Program-made: the position numbers and the translations under genes
Assembly (NCBI RefSeq): GCF_034424545.1
Contig: NZ_CP139971.1
Location: forward strand, 1,054,001 to 1,118,000
Length of the DNA: 64,000 nt
Reading direction: 5' to 3'
From: Trinickia caryophylli
Lineage (GTDB): Bacteria > Pseudomonadota > Gammaproteobacteria > Burkholderiales > Burkholderiaceae
Notes under the pieces: generated by a model
What the model was told of the DNA's origin: nothing
The model's input: only the letters and a program-made list of their open reading frames with translations
Database searches by the model: none
Part shown: positions 8,684-16,450 of the stretch, piece by piece
How the letters are laid out: each line of letters begins with the position of its first letter
Position numbering within the stretch: the first letter of the stretch is position 1

Positions 8684-8710
8684 GACGGCGCTCAGGCCGG
8701 AAGCGCCGTC
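8684..8710 (-). terminator. Hairpin between DUF2249 gene and putative effector gene
   Basis: GACGGCGCT and AGCGCCGTC form a perfect nine-base-pair stem with a nine-base loop. It lies in the roughly 320-base gap where the two flanking genes converge and is followed on the minus strand by a short T-rich ATTTGCAT. It may end transcription of the minus-strand gene, but the T-run is weak. I see nothing else in this gap. Confidence 0.4.
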
Positions 8711-8818
8711 AAGCATCTTGTCGCGCAATGCATCCGCTCGCACGGTGTCGAGCAGGGTGGGCGAACAGTGCCTTCATTTCCGCGGCTTCGCGCCGAATCG
8801 TTCGAGCAGGTCCGCACT

Positions 8819-9820
8819 TCATGAACGCTGTTCAAGCGCATGCAGGTCCACTGGCTCGTCCACGCGCAGTTGATCAACGGCCATCATGAATTCCCATGGG
8901 GTTTCCAGTCGCGATTGTCCCTCTTTCGTAACGTTGGGAAACTCGAATACCACCTTGCGCAGTTTCTCCCGCCGCTGGGCCTGGTGCGGACCGGTGAACA
9001 GTTGGCATGCACCTTCCCACAACAGGGTACGGCCCATCGGATTATGGTCGAAAGTACTCTCGGCAAGATTCGGCAGAACGCTGTTGAAGGTGCGCGAGTC
9101 AGGCTCTTCCTGCCCCTCTGCCGTCATTCTGAGGTTGGGCAAGCACAGTCCGGTGAAAGCGCGTTCGCTCATGAATTGGGCCAAGGTCTGGCCCCCAGGA
9201 CGGGTGATTTCGTCAATGACGTTCTGCAACAGGTCCCTGTCCGGCTGCGAGTGACCGGATTGCGCGAGCGCTGCCCGCAGTTCGTTCCTGACTTCGCCAA
9301 CTTGATCCACGCTGAGCTTCCTGCAAACCGCATCGACCGCCTGAAGATAGCGCCATGCTCCCGCGACCGGCTGCTGTGACTTGCCTACTTCGGGAGAAAC
9401 GGCGCACCGGACGGCAAGCTGCTCCGCCACGTCGCGCACGCGGGCCTTCAGCCCAGGAGCGAGGCTATCGGCCGGATGGTGACGGGCAAGGACGACCTCG
9501 CGCTCGAGCGCGACCGCTTTCATGTCGGCAACGCGTCTCATCTGGCCAGCAGCCAGACGCCCGATATCAGCCAGCGGCCGCTGCGCGGGACTTTCAACGC
9601 GGATTGCTCCACTCGGCAAGCCAACGAGCATGGCATTAGCTGACGTTCGGGGCGTTTCGGCTGAAACACTTGGCGAAACGTGTGTCGAGGACGGATCGGT
9701 TTCGATACCGGATGAAGGGATCTGCTGTGTATCGGATATTCGCATTGCAAGCTGGAGCGACAGGCGCGCGACGTTCTGCTGGCCCGATCGCATCTTTTGT
9801 ATGGAAAAATTGATCACCAT
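8819..9820 (-). CDS. Unrecognised protein behind a PIP box; candidate type III effector
   Basis: A 333-residue protein of no family I recognise. Residues about 30-70 are rich in Ser, Thr and Pro (IPSSGIETDPSSTHVSPSVS), a composition common in type III secretion signals. The rest is a mixed, soluble, mainly helical sequence without signal peptide or membrane helices. Base composition is less GC-rich than neighbouring genes. The ATG at 9820 has GGGGAGA before it; the ATG at 9793 (MRSGQQ) is an alternative that would fit a transcript starting just past the upstream PIP box. It is flanked by anaerobic-metabolism genes and looks inserted. Being an ordinary cytoplasmic orphan remains possible. Confidence 0.55.
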   Translation of the reverse strand: MVINFSIQKMRSGQQNVARLSLQLAMRISDTQQIPSSGIETDPSSTHVSPSVSAETPRTSANAMLVGLPSGAIRVESPAQRPLADIGRLAAGQMRRVADMKAVALEREVVLARHHPADSLAPGLKARVRDVAEQLAVRCAVSPEVGKSQQPVAGAWRYLQAVDAVCRKLSVDQVGEVRNELRAALAQSGHSQPDRDLLQNVIDEITRPGGQTLAQFMSERAFTGLCLPNLRMTAEGQEEPDSRTFNSVLPNLAESTFDHNPMGRTLLWEGACQLFTGPHQAQRREKLRKVVFEFPNVTKEGQSRLETPWEFMMAVDQLRVDEPVDLHALEQRS

Positions 9821-9860
9821 AATGATCTCCCCAAGCGCGGAAACCCCATACGTATCGACA

Positions 9861-9885
9861 GCGAATTCCTTAAGCAGGGCGCGAA
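9861..9885 (-). promoter_or_regulatory. PIP / hrpII-type box
   Basis: On the minus strand the sequence reads TTCGC, 15 bases, TTCGC: a perfect plant-inducible-promoter box, which also satisfies the hrpII form TTCG-N16-TTCG used by HrpB/HrpX-type activators of type III secretion. The box ends 40 bases before the ATG at 9820. A -10 candidate, CATTAT, starts 37 bases past the box, slightly further than the usual 30-32. Confidence 0.55.
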
Positions 9886-10047
9886 GCGTCGTTCATATCG
9901 CCCCTGAGATTCCGCCAGCGTCGAACGCCCCGGACAACGGTTCCATCCAAACTCGCGGCGCTTGCGCAAGGCGCCGCGCTCACGCCCCCGTTGGGTTCGA
10001 ATCATGACCTTCATGAGCCCCGCCGAGCGGGTGACGATCATCGCTGC

Positions 10048-10061
10048 TTGACTCAAATCAA
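10048..10061. promoter_or_regulatory. FNR/Dnr-type box upstream of nrdD
   Basis: TTGACTCAAATCAA differs from TTGAT-N4-ATCAA at a single position. It is centred about 103 bases before the nrdD ATG at 10158, leaving room for an activating position at -41.5 and a leader of about 60 bases. Confidence 0.75.
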
Positions 10062-10157
10062 GCGAACGACAAAGAACAGACTTGCCGCATTGACGCCACC
10101 ATATCTGGTACGTAGCATCCACTCCAACACAATATATTGCGCGAGAGGGGTGTCACG

Positions 10158-11945
10158 ATGGAGCAACGGAATGCCGTCCAGGGCCGTGCCGGAAAGGCTT
10201 GTCAAACGGAGCGCGCCACGCTCGCCGCGAGCGGCCCTCAGGTCGAAGTCGCCTCGACCATCGACGAATATCTCGAGCAGCAGGACTGGCGCGTCAACGC
10301 CAACGCCAATCAGGGCTATTCGCTCGGCGGTCTGATTCTCAACGTGTCGGGCAAGGTCATCGCCAACTATTGGCTCAGCCACGTCTACTCGGCCGCCGTC
10401 GGCCGGGCGCACCGCGAAGCCGACATTCACATTCACGATCTGGACATGCTCTCGGGCTACTGCGCCGGCTGGTCGCTGCGTACGCTGCTGACCGAAGGTC
10501 TCAACGGCGTGCCCGGCAAAGTGGAATCGTCGCCGCCGCGCCACATGTCGAGCGCCGTCGCGCAGATCGTCAACTTCCTCGGCACGCTGCAAAACGAATG
10601 GGCCGGCGCGCAGGCATTCAGCTCGTTCGATACCTACATGGCGCCCTTCGTGCGCAAGGACAGCCTCAGCTACAAGCAGGTGCGGCAGCACATGCAGGAA
10701 CTCATCTACAACCTCAACGTACCGTCGCGCTGGGGCACGCAGACGCCGTTCACGAACCTGACGTTCGACTGGGTCTGCCCCGAGGATCTGCGCGAGCAGA
10801 TTCCGATGATCGGCGGCGAGGAGATGCCGTTCAGCTATGGCGAGCTGCAGGCCGAGATGGACATGATCAATCAGGCCTATATCGAAGTCATGCAGGCCGG
10901 CGACGCGAAAGGCCGCGTGTTCACGTTTCCTATCCCGACGTACAACATCACGCCGGACTTCGACTGGGAAAGCCCGAACGCCAAGCGTCTTTTCGAAATG
11001 ACGGCGCGCTACGGTCTGCCGTACTTTCAAAACTTCATCAATTCGGAGTTGAAGCCGAACATGATCCGGTCGATGTGCTGCCGGCTTCAGTTGGACTTGC
11101 GCGAGTTGCTCAAGCGCGGCAACGGGCTTTTCGGCTCGGCCGAGCAAACGGGATCGCTCGGTGTCGTCACAGTCAATTGCGCGCGGCTCGGCTATCTGCA
11201 TGCCGGCGACGAAGCGGCCATGCTCGCACGGCTCGACGAATTGCTCGATCTCGGCAAGGAAAGCCTCGAAATCAAGCGCCGGATCATCCAGCAGCACATG
11301 GACAACGGGCTCTTCCCTTATACGCGCCGCTATCTCGGCACGTTGCGCAATCACTTCTCGACGCTCGGCGTAAACGGCATCAACGAGATGATTCGCAACT
11401 TCTCGGCTGACGAGCACGACATTACGAGCGAGTGGGGCCATGCGTTCGCCGTGCGCGTGCTCGATCACGTTCGCGCCCGAATCCTCGAATACCAGGAGGA
11501 AACGGGTCATATGTACAACCTCGAGGCAACGCCGGCCGAAGGCACGACCTACCGTTTCGCCAAGGAAGACCGCAAGCGCTATCCCGACATCCTGCAGGCC
11601 GGCACGCGCGATATGCCGTACTACACGAATTCGTCGCAGTTGCCCGTCGGCTTCACGGACGATCCGTTCGAAGCGCTCGAGCATCAGGACGATCTGCAGC
11701 GCAAATACACGGGCGGCACCGTTCTGCACCTCTACATGACCGAGCCGCTCTCGACACCCGAGGCCTGCAGCTCGCTCGTGCGCCGCACGCTCGAGCGCTT
11801 TTCTCTGCCCTATATCACCGTGACGCCGACGTTCTCGATCTGCCCGAAGCACGGCTATCTCGCCGGCCGCCACGAATTCTGTCCCAAGTGCGATGAAGAA
11901 ATCGTTCATCGCAAGCTGTCTCAACTTCAAACCGAGGAGTCCTGA
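10158..11945 (+). CDS. nrdD: Anaerobic (class III) ribonucleotide reductase, catalytic part without glycyl-radical tail
   Basis: A 595-residue protein covering the ten-stranded catalytic barrel of anaerobic ribonucleoside-triphosphate reductase. Recognisable segments are IHIHDLDMLSGYCAGWSLRT, TFPIPTYNITPDFDW, EQTGSLGVVTVNCARLGYL and MYNLEATPAEGTTYRFAKED. The C-terminal metal-binding site reads CPKH and CPKC. The chain stops at TGA right after this site, where the family normally continues into the glycyl-radical domain; that domain begins three bases later in the same frame as its own ATG gene. The ATG at 10158 is chosen because AGGGG precedes it. An FNR/Dnr-like box lies upstream, fitting a role in DNA precursor synthesis without oxygen. 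Confidence 0.9.
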   Translation: MEQRNAVQGRAGKACQTERATLAASGPQVEVASTIDEYLEQQDWRVNANANQGYSLGGLILNVSGKVIANYWLSHVYSAAVGRAHREADIHIHDLDMLSGYCAGWSLRTLLTEGLNGVPGKVESSPPRHMSSAVAQIVNFLGTLQNEWAGAQAFSSFDTYMAPFVRKDSLSYKQVRQHMQELIYNLNVPSRWGTQTPFTNLTFDWVCPEDLREQIPMIGGEEMPFSYGELQAEMDMINQAYIEVMQAGDAKGRVFTFPIPTYNITPDFDWESPNAKRLFEMTARYGLPYFQNFINSELKPNMIRSMCCRLQLDLRELLKRGNGLFGSAEQTGSLGVVTVNCARLGYLHAGDEAAMLARLDELLDLGKESLEIKRRIIQQHMDNGLFPYTRRYLGTLRNHFSTLGVNGINEMIRNFSADEHDITSEWGHAFAVRVLDHVRARILEYQEETGHMYNLEATPAEGTTYRFAKEDRKRYPDILQAGTRDMPYYTNSSQLPVGFTDDPFEALEHQDDLQRKYTGGTVLHLYMTEPLSTPEACSSLVRRTLERFSLPYITVTPTFSICPKHGYLAGRHEFCPKCDEEIVHRKLSQLQTEES

Positions 11946-11948
11946 ACC

Positions 11949-12176
11949 ATGACGATCGACCGCATCCAAGCAGCCCCCGCCGCCCGCATCGCGCTCGCCG
12001 ACGAAGAACGGCAACCGTGCGAAATCTGGACGCGCGTGATGGGTTATCACCGGCCGGTATCGTCGTTCAACACCGGCAAGAAAGGCGAATTCCACGAGCG
12101 CAAGTACTTCGTCGAAGCGCGCACGGCCGTGGCCGCCGCGCCATGCGACGAAGAGGAGATCTCGCTTGCGGCCTGA
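11949..12176 (+). CDS. nrdD: Stand-alone glycyl-radical domain of class III ribonucleotide reductase
   Basis: A 75-residue protein whose centre, TRVMGYHRPVSSFNTGKKGE, matches the C-terminal tail of NrdD. The glycine of RVMGY (Gly32) would carry the radical made by NrdG. It is in the same frame as the preceding nrdD reading frame and separated by TGA plus one codon; GAGGAG ten bases before its ATG suggests re-initiation of translation. The small product would have to dock into the catalytic barrel in trans, as the YfiD spare part does for pyruvate formate-lyase. The alternative is a point mutation or sequencing error creating the TGA. Confidence 0.85.
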   Translation: MTIDRIQAAPAARIALADEERQPCEIWTRVMGYHRPVSSFNTGKKGEFHERKYFVEARTAVAAAPCDEEEISLAA

Positions 12177-12912
12177 GTGCTTCGAAGCCTCGCGCGTGCA
12201 GGAGCTGAACCGGCCCCGCCTGCTCAAAGTGGGCGGGGTCGTGCCGTTCACCGCCACCGACTACCCCGGCAAGCTGGCCGCCGTGGTCTTCGTGCAAGGG
12301 TGCCCGTGGCGGTGCGGGTATTGCCACAATCCGCACCTGCAGCCGCGCACGAAGACGGGTGCCGTCGAATGGCAGCATGTCGTGCGTTTTCTCAGGCGGC
12401 GCGTGGGGCTCGTCGATGCGGTGGTGTTCAGCGGCGGCGAACCGACCGCCGACCCCGCCATCGTCGAGGCGATACGCGAAGTACGCGCCTTGGGCTTCGC
12501 AATCGGGCTTCACAGTGGTGGCACGCATCCGAACCGGTTTGCAGCGGTTCTGCCCTTGGTCGACTGGGTCGGCCTCGACATCAAGGCACCTTTCGACGAT
12601 TACGAACGCGTCACGCGTATCCGCGGCAGCGGCGAGCCTGCGCGGCGATGCCTGGAGACACTGCTCGCCAGCGGCGTCGATTACGAATGCCGCACGACGC
12701 TCCATCCCGGTCTGCTGCCGGAAGACGATATTCTGCGGCTCGCCGGCACGCTTGCCGACATGGGCGTGAAGCGCTACGCGTTACAGATCTTTCGCAAGGA
12801 AGGATGCCGCGACGATGCGCTCAATGCCGCCCTCACCCGCGGCTACCCGAGCGAAGCGCTCGTCGCTGCAGTGGGCCGCCGGTTTCCCGAGTTCACGGTA
12901 CGGCGCGGCTGA
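12166..12912 (+). CDS. nrdG: Anaerobic ribonucleotide reductase activase (radical SAM)
   Basis: A 248-residue radical-SAM enzyme that uses a [4Fe-4S] cluster and S-adenosylmethionine to form the glycyl radical on NrdD. The cluster motif CPWRCGYC (C-x3-C-x2-C) is at about residues 46-53, followed by the SAM-binding FSGGEPTADPAIV. The start is TTG at 12166, overlapping the preceding stop by 11 bases with AGAGGAGA eight bases upstream, which implies translational coupling to the glycyl-radical gene. It is longer than E. coli NrdG and of the pyruvate-formate-lyase-activase-like form seen with beta-proteobacterial NrdD. Confidence 0.9.
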   Translation: MRPECFEASRVQELNRPRLLKVGGVVPFTATDYPGKLAAVVFVQGCPWRCGYCHNPHLQPRTKTGAVEWQHVVRFLRRRVGLVDAVVFSGGEPTADPAIVEAIREVRALGFAIGLHSGGTHPNRFAAVLPLVDWVGLDIKAPFDDYERVTRIRGSGEPARRCLETLLASGVDYECRTTLHPGLLPEDDILRLAGTLADMGVKRYALQIFRKEGCRDDALNAALTRGYPSEALVAAVGRRFPEFTVRRG

Positions 12913-12982
12913 GACACCATGCGCGCGCTGCGCGCAATGGCGGGATGAGGCCGCTCTTGTGCCCGCCTCCCGGCGCTCCAAC

Positions 12983-13378
12983 TCACGCGCCCGACGCTTC
13001 CTCATCGGCCTCCATCGTTACGGCGACTTCGAGCACGCTCGTAAGGATACGCTGCGCCTCGTCGTGATCGAAGTCGGCATGGAACCGCTTTTTCACGCCG
13101 CGATCGGCCAGTTGTACATGCTCGTCGGCCGCAATGCCGTGCCGCTCGAGCGATTTTTTCACGCAGACGAGCGGACAACCGTCGATGGCGATGATCGGGC
13201 GCCCCGAATGTGCCACCTTGAGCAGCGCGGGCACGTCGCCGCCCACGCCGGCGATGCACGACATCTCCGCCGCGCCGCGGCGATCGAGTTGCACCGCTAC
13301 GTAGTTGGCCATCTGGGCAGCGCTCGAGCACCCCGAGCACGCGTAGACGAGCGGTAAGGACTTCGAATCGTCAGCCAT
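12983..13378 (-). CDS. DGC-domain putative zinc-binding protein
   Basis: A 131-residue DGC-domain protein. Conserved cysteines are in ACSGCSSAAQMANYVA, EMSCIAGVGGDV and the name-giving AIDGCPLVCVKKSLE. The family is annotated as putative zinc-binding and has no established activity. It is the last gene of a minus-strand run after ubiU, ubiV and ubiT, 128 bases downstream of ubiT, with its own strong AGGAGG site before the ATG at 13378. The position suggests a role in anaerobic quinone or metal-cluster metabolism, but this is inference. It converges on nrdG. Confidence 0.75.
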   Translation of the reverse strand: MADDSKSLPLVYACSGCSSAAQMANYVAVQLDRRGAAEMSCIAGVGGDVPALLKVAHSGRPIIAIDGCPLVCVKKSLERHGIAADEHVQLADRGVKKRFHADFDHDEAQRILTSVLEVAVTMEADEEASGA

Positions 13379-13506
13379 GCCGTTTCCTCCTGTGCACGAA
13401 CACTCCGTGCGTGTTGCCTTGCGGGTTTCCCGCGTATTCCCGGCCGCGTGGGCGGCCATCCGCCGGTTCGCGCCGCCGTGATGCTGCCGCAGGGCCCTGT
13501 GCGGCC

Positions 13507-13971
13507 TTACTGCTGTGCGGCCCCGCGCCGGAACATTTTCGCGGGTGCGAAACGTTCGAGCGAGAGCAGCGACCAATCGAGGGCGTCGAGCGAATTCTTC
13601 ACGATCAGCCCCAGTTCGGTATCGCCCTCCATCGTCAGCCGGCGGCTGAAGAAAAGCGTGTCCGGATCTTCGGCGCGGCGCGCCAGCAGCATGAAGTCGT
13701 AGGCATTCGCGCCGATCGTGAGTGCGACCTCGCCGCGATGACGCGCGGGCCGGAACGTGCCGCCGGTGCAGACGAAATCGAACGCCAGCCGGGCGTCGCG
13801 CACCTCGATGCGCAGCGCCTTGCCCTCGAGCAGGGCCATCGCATCGGCCGGCAAATGCCGTGTCAACGTGAGATTGAGGCCGCCGACGAACAGCACGGAC
13901 CCGGGAAAGGGCGGCAGCTTCGACAGCACCTTGCCGACGAATCCCGGCAATGCGAATGCGGCATCGGTCAT
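13507..13971 (-). CDS. ubiT: UbiT, SCP2-domain accessory factor for O2-independent ubiquinone synthesis
   Basis: A 154-residue SCP2 (sterol-carrier-like) protein: LPPFPGSVLFVGGLNLTLTR, then GKALRIEVRDARLAFDFVC and GDTELGLIVKNSLDALDW. UbiT proteins of the YhbT type bind polyprenyl intermediates and are required with UbiU and UbiV for ubiquinone synthesis without oxygen. It follows ubiV on the minus strand with 18 bases between, so one transcript is likely. AAGGAG eight bases before the ATG at 13971 sets the start. The length and partner genes match the known ubiTUV set. Confidence 0.87.
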   Translation of the reverse strand: MTDAAFALPGFVGKVLSKLPPFPGSVLFVGGLNLTLTRHLPADAMALLEGKALRIEVRDARLAFDFVCTGGTFRPARHRGEVALTIGANAYDFMLLARRAEDPDTLFFSRRLTMEGDTELGLIVKNSLDALDWSLLSLERFAPAKMFRRGAAQQ

Positions 13972-13989
13972 CAAATACTCCTTGTGAGG

Positions 13990-14877
13990 TCAGCCCGCGT
14001 GGCGAGCGAGGCCGGCCATGCCGTGCCAATAGCCGTCGCAATGCGCCTGCGGCATCAGTCCGTTCATCGACGAAAGTGCTTCGCCTGCGTCGAGGCGGCC
14101 ATCGACAACCTCCCGGAACAGCGTGGCGATTTCGCCCATATGCTGCGATTGCGGGCTCAACCGCAGAACGTCGACGCCGAGCGATCGCATTTCGTCGATC
14201 GATTCGACGAGATTGCACACGCGCGCCGACTGCGTGGAGATGCCGTTGAAGACGAGGAACGCCTCGCCCTCGCGCGTGTTGAGTTGCAACCCGTCGGGGT
14301 GCTCGAGGCAAACGTATTGGCAGTTGTCGCGCGGCAGGTTGCGATGGCGTGCTGTGAAGCAGCGCGCAGAGAATGCGAGCGGCATGCGGCCGTAGGCGAA
14401 AACTTCGGTTTCGATGCCTGACGGGCGATCGGCCAGGATTTGCGCCAACCCGTCACGGCTCATTTCGAGCGGCGCGACCCATCGCTTCGCGCCGAGTTCG
14501 GCCAGCAGCGCCAGCGTGGGTGGGTTGTACACGTTGATCCAGGGGCCTGCCACGAACGGCGCGCCCTGCACACAGTGCACGGCGCCCATGTCGTTGGCCT
14601 CGACGGCGTAGCGTCCGTTTCCCGCCACCTGCCGCAGCGTGGTGAGATCCTTGCCAGATTCGAGCAGCACCTGCGTCGAGAGCACGACCTCCTTGCCTGC
14701 TTGCGCAAGCATGGCCGCGATCTCGATCCAGTCCGCCAGGCGAAGCTCGTGGCGACGCGAGCAGACTGTCTCGCCGAGGTAAACGATGTCGACAGGTGCG
14801 CTGCTCATCGCCTCGTAAAACTGCAAGGTCGCGATGCGCGACCAATAGTATTGAAGGGGGCCCAATGCGATTTTCAC
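13990..14877 (-). CDS. ubiV: UbiV, U32-family Fe-S protein for O2-independent ubiquinone hydroxylation
   Basis: A 295-residue U32-family protein (YhbV type) that acts with UbiU to hydroxylate ubiquinone precursors without O2. Starting at the GTG at 14877 (VKIALGPLQYYW) puts the first cluster cysteine at residue 39 (GETVCSRR), matching E. coli UbiV Cys39. The other three cysteines follow the expected spacing in CFTARHRNLPRDNCQYVC (C-x12-C-x3-C). These four bind a [4Fe-4S] cluster in characterised UbiV. A longer ATG reading from 14946 would run into ubiU and is unlikely. It sits between ubiU and ubiT. Confidence 0.92.
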   Translation of the reverse strand: MKIALGPLQYYWSRIATLQFYEAMSSAPVDIVYLGETVCSRRHELRLADWIEIAAMLAQAGKEVVLSTQVLLESGKDLTTLRQVAGNGRYAVEANDMGAVHCVQGAPFVAGPWINVYNPPTLALLAELGAKRWVAPLEMSRDGLAQILADRPSGIETEVFAYGRMPLAFSARCFTARHRNLPRDNCQYVCLEHPDGLQLNTREGEAFLVFNGISTQSARVCNLVESIDEMRSLGVDVLRLSPQSQHMGEIATLFREVVDGRLDAGEALSSMNGLMPQAHCDGYWHGMAGLARHAG

Positions 14878-14920
14878 TATGCCGGCTCCAGCTCGCGGGC
14901 GCTTGCGTGCGCCCGCTTCG

Positions 14921-15955
14921 TCATTTCCATGGGCGGTGGTAGGCACCGAGCGTGTGCTGCTGGCCTTCCGCCACTTTGTCGAGGCCCGCCATCCACGTGG
15001 TTTTCACGCTGTAGCGCTGCGCGTTGGCGAGACACTGATCGATCGCCTCGCGCCACACGCGCGTCACCTGCGCCACATAGGCGGGGCTGCGCTGCCGCCC
15101 TTCGATCTTGATCGCGCGCACGCCGATCTGCCTGAGGCGAGGGAGAAGCTCGAGCGTATTGAGGCTCGTCGGCTCTTCGATCGCGTAATAGTGCTCGTCG
15201 GCCACCTCGAAGCGGCCCTTGCAGATCGTCGGATAGCCGGCGTTCTCGTCGTCGGCGTAGCGATCGATGAGCACGCCGTTCAGGCGCGAATCCATGCCCT
15301 CGTCGCTCTTTTGCCAACGCACGAACTTGGCGGGCGAACATACGCCGTGCGTATTAGGCGATTCGCCCGTGACATACGACGAGAGCGCACACCGTCCTTC
15401 CACCATGACGCACAGGCTGCCGAATCCGAACACCTCGATTTCGACCGCCGTGTTCTCCGTCACCTGCTCGACCTGCGTGAGCGATAGCACGCGCGGCAGC
15501 ACGGCACGGTTGATACCGAACTGCTCGTGATAGAAATTGATGGCCTCGTAGTTGGTTGCCGAGCCTTGCACCGACAGATGCAGCCTCAATTGCGGATAGC
15601 GGTCGCGCGCATAGCGCATGAGGCCGGCATCGGCCATGATCACGGCATCTATCTGCGAGCGCGCCGCACGGTCGACTGCCTCGCGCCAGATCGTCCATGC
15701 GTTCGGCTGCGGGTAGGTATTGAGCGCGAGAAAGACTTTCCTGCCTTTGTCATGGGCATAGTCGATACCCGTTCGAATGGCCTTCTCGTCGAAATTGAGG
15801 CCCGCGAAATTGCGCGCATTGGTGGCGTCGCGAAACCCGAGATACACACAGTCCGCGCCGTTGTCGATCGCAGCCTTCAGCGCAGGCAGGCTGCCTGCCG
15901 GGCAAACGAGCTCGATCGGCGGCGAATCGTTGCTTGTCGTATTGCTTGGCGTCAT
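14921..15955 (-). CDS. ubiU: UbiU, U32-family Fe-S protein for O2-independent ubiquinone hydroxylation
   Basis: A 344-residue U32 protein (YhbU type) starting MTPSNTTSNDSPPIELVCPA. The U32 signature region with cluster cysteines is visible in LCVMVEGRCALSSYVTGE, THGVCSPAKFVRW and PTICKGRFEV. It forms a heterodimer with UbiV, each subunit carrying a [4Fe-4S] cluster, and serves ubiquinone synthesis under anoxia. The ATG at 15955 is preferred; an in-frame ATG at 15979 would add eight residues. An FNR-like box lies 116 bases upstream in the region shared with the divergent DUF2249 gene. Confidence 0.9.
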   Translation of the reverse strand: MTPSNTTSNDSPPIELVCPAGSLPALKAAIDNGADCVYLGFRDATNARNFAGLNFDEKAIRTGIDYAHDKGRKVFLALNTYPQPNAWTIWREAVDRAARSQIDAVIMADAGLMRYARDRYPQLRLHLSVQGSATNYEAINFYHEQFGINRAVLPRVLSLTQVEQVTENTAVEIEVFGFGSLCVMVEGRCALSSYVTGESPNTHGVCSPAKFVRWQKSDEGMDSRLNGVLIDRYADDENAGYPTICKGRFEVADEHYYAIEEPTSLNTLELLPRLRQIGVRAIKIEGRQRSPAYVAQVTRVWREAIDQCLANAQRYSVKTTWMAGLDKVAEGQQHTLGAYHRPWK

Positions 15956-16064
15956 AAGTCCATTACGGTCCTTGCCCATCGGCGCCGCGCGCATCGCCCA
16001 TGCAAGCGACGCCCCGCGGCTTCCGGGCGGAACGCCAGTGTGCAACCCGCAAGCCGCAATCGCC

Positions 16065-16078
16065 TTAACCCAGGTCAA
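16065..16078. promoter_or_regulatory. Degenerate FNR/Dnr-like box between ubiU and the DUF2249 gene
   Basis: TTAACCCAGGTCAA (TTGACCTGGGTTAA on the other strand) keeps the two-fold FNR half-site pattern with three departures from TTGAT-N4-ATCAA. It is centred in the divergent region, 116 bases from the ubiU start and 136 from the DUF2249 start, so it could serve both. Confidence 0.5.
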
Positions 16079-16207
16079 GCGTGCGACGTTATGGCACTCC
16101 CTTATGTCCGCCATAGCGACAGGGTTTCGCACCTTCGGCGATATCCGATTTGCTATGGTTATTGGCGTAGGACGCATGCGCGGGACCCTGCCGCGCAGCA
16201 ATAGCGA

Positions 16208-16450
16208 ATGATCGAAATGAAGCCGTCGAACTGTGACCGGTCGCTCGATGTACGCGGGCTGCGACCGCCCGAACCCATGGAGCAGATATTGAACGCCCTG
16301 GCGGGCCTGCCCGATCGGCGCTACCTGCTCGTCATGATGGATCGCGAGCCGTTTCCGCTTTATGGCGTGCTCGATCAGCGCGGGTTTCGGCACAGCATCG
16401 AGCGGCTGAACGGCGCGGGCTACGAGCTGTCGATCTGGCAAGACGACTGA
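16208..16450 (+). CDS. DUF2249 domain protein
   Basis: An 80-residue single-domain protein: LDVRGLRPPEPMEQILNALA, YLLVMMDREPFPLYGVLDQR and a C-terminal GYELSIW strand are typical of DUF2249, a TusA-like alpha/beta fold. Unlike the copy at 8167 it has no cysteine tail. Its stop directly abuts the start of an NnrS-like membrane protein gene, so the two are co-translated. It is divergent from ubiU. The start at 16208 is not marked by a good ribosome site; an in-frame ATG at 16217 is possible. Confidence 0.75.
   Translation: MIEMKPSNCDRSLDVRGLRPPEPMEQILNALAGLPDRRYLLVMMDREPFPLYGVLDQRGFRHSIERLNGAGYELSIWQDD

Noticed and set aside
9994..10003. GGTTCGAATC resembling a tRNA T-loop
   Set aside because: Flanking bases do not pair as a T-stem and no anticodon or D arm can be drawn.
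11943..11945. The in-frame TGA of nrdD read as selenocysteine
   Set aside because: A codon later there is an ATG with its own GAGGAG; the site is between domains rather than at a catalytic residue, and I see no selenocysteine-insertion hairpin.
10053..12257. A 734-residue minus-strand frame
   Set aside because: Antisense to the nrdD genes; no recognisable domain or ribosome site.
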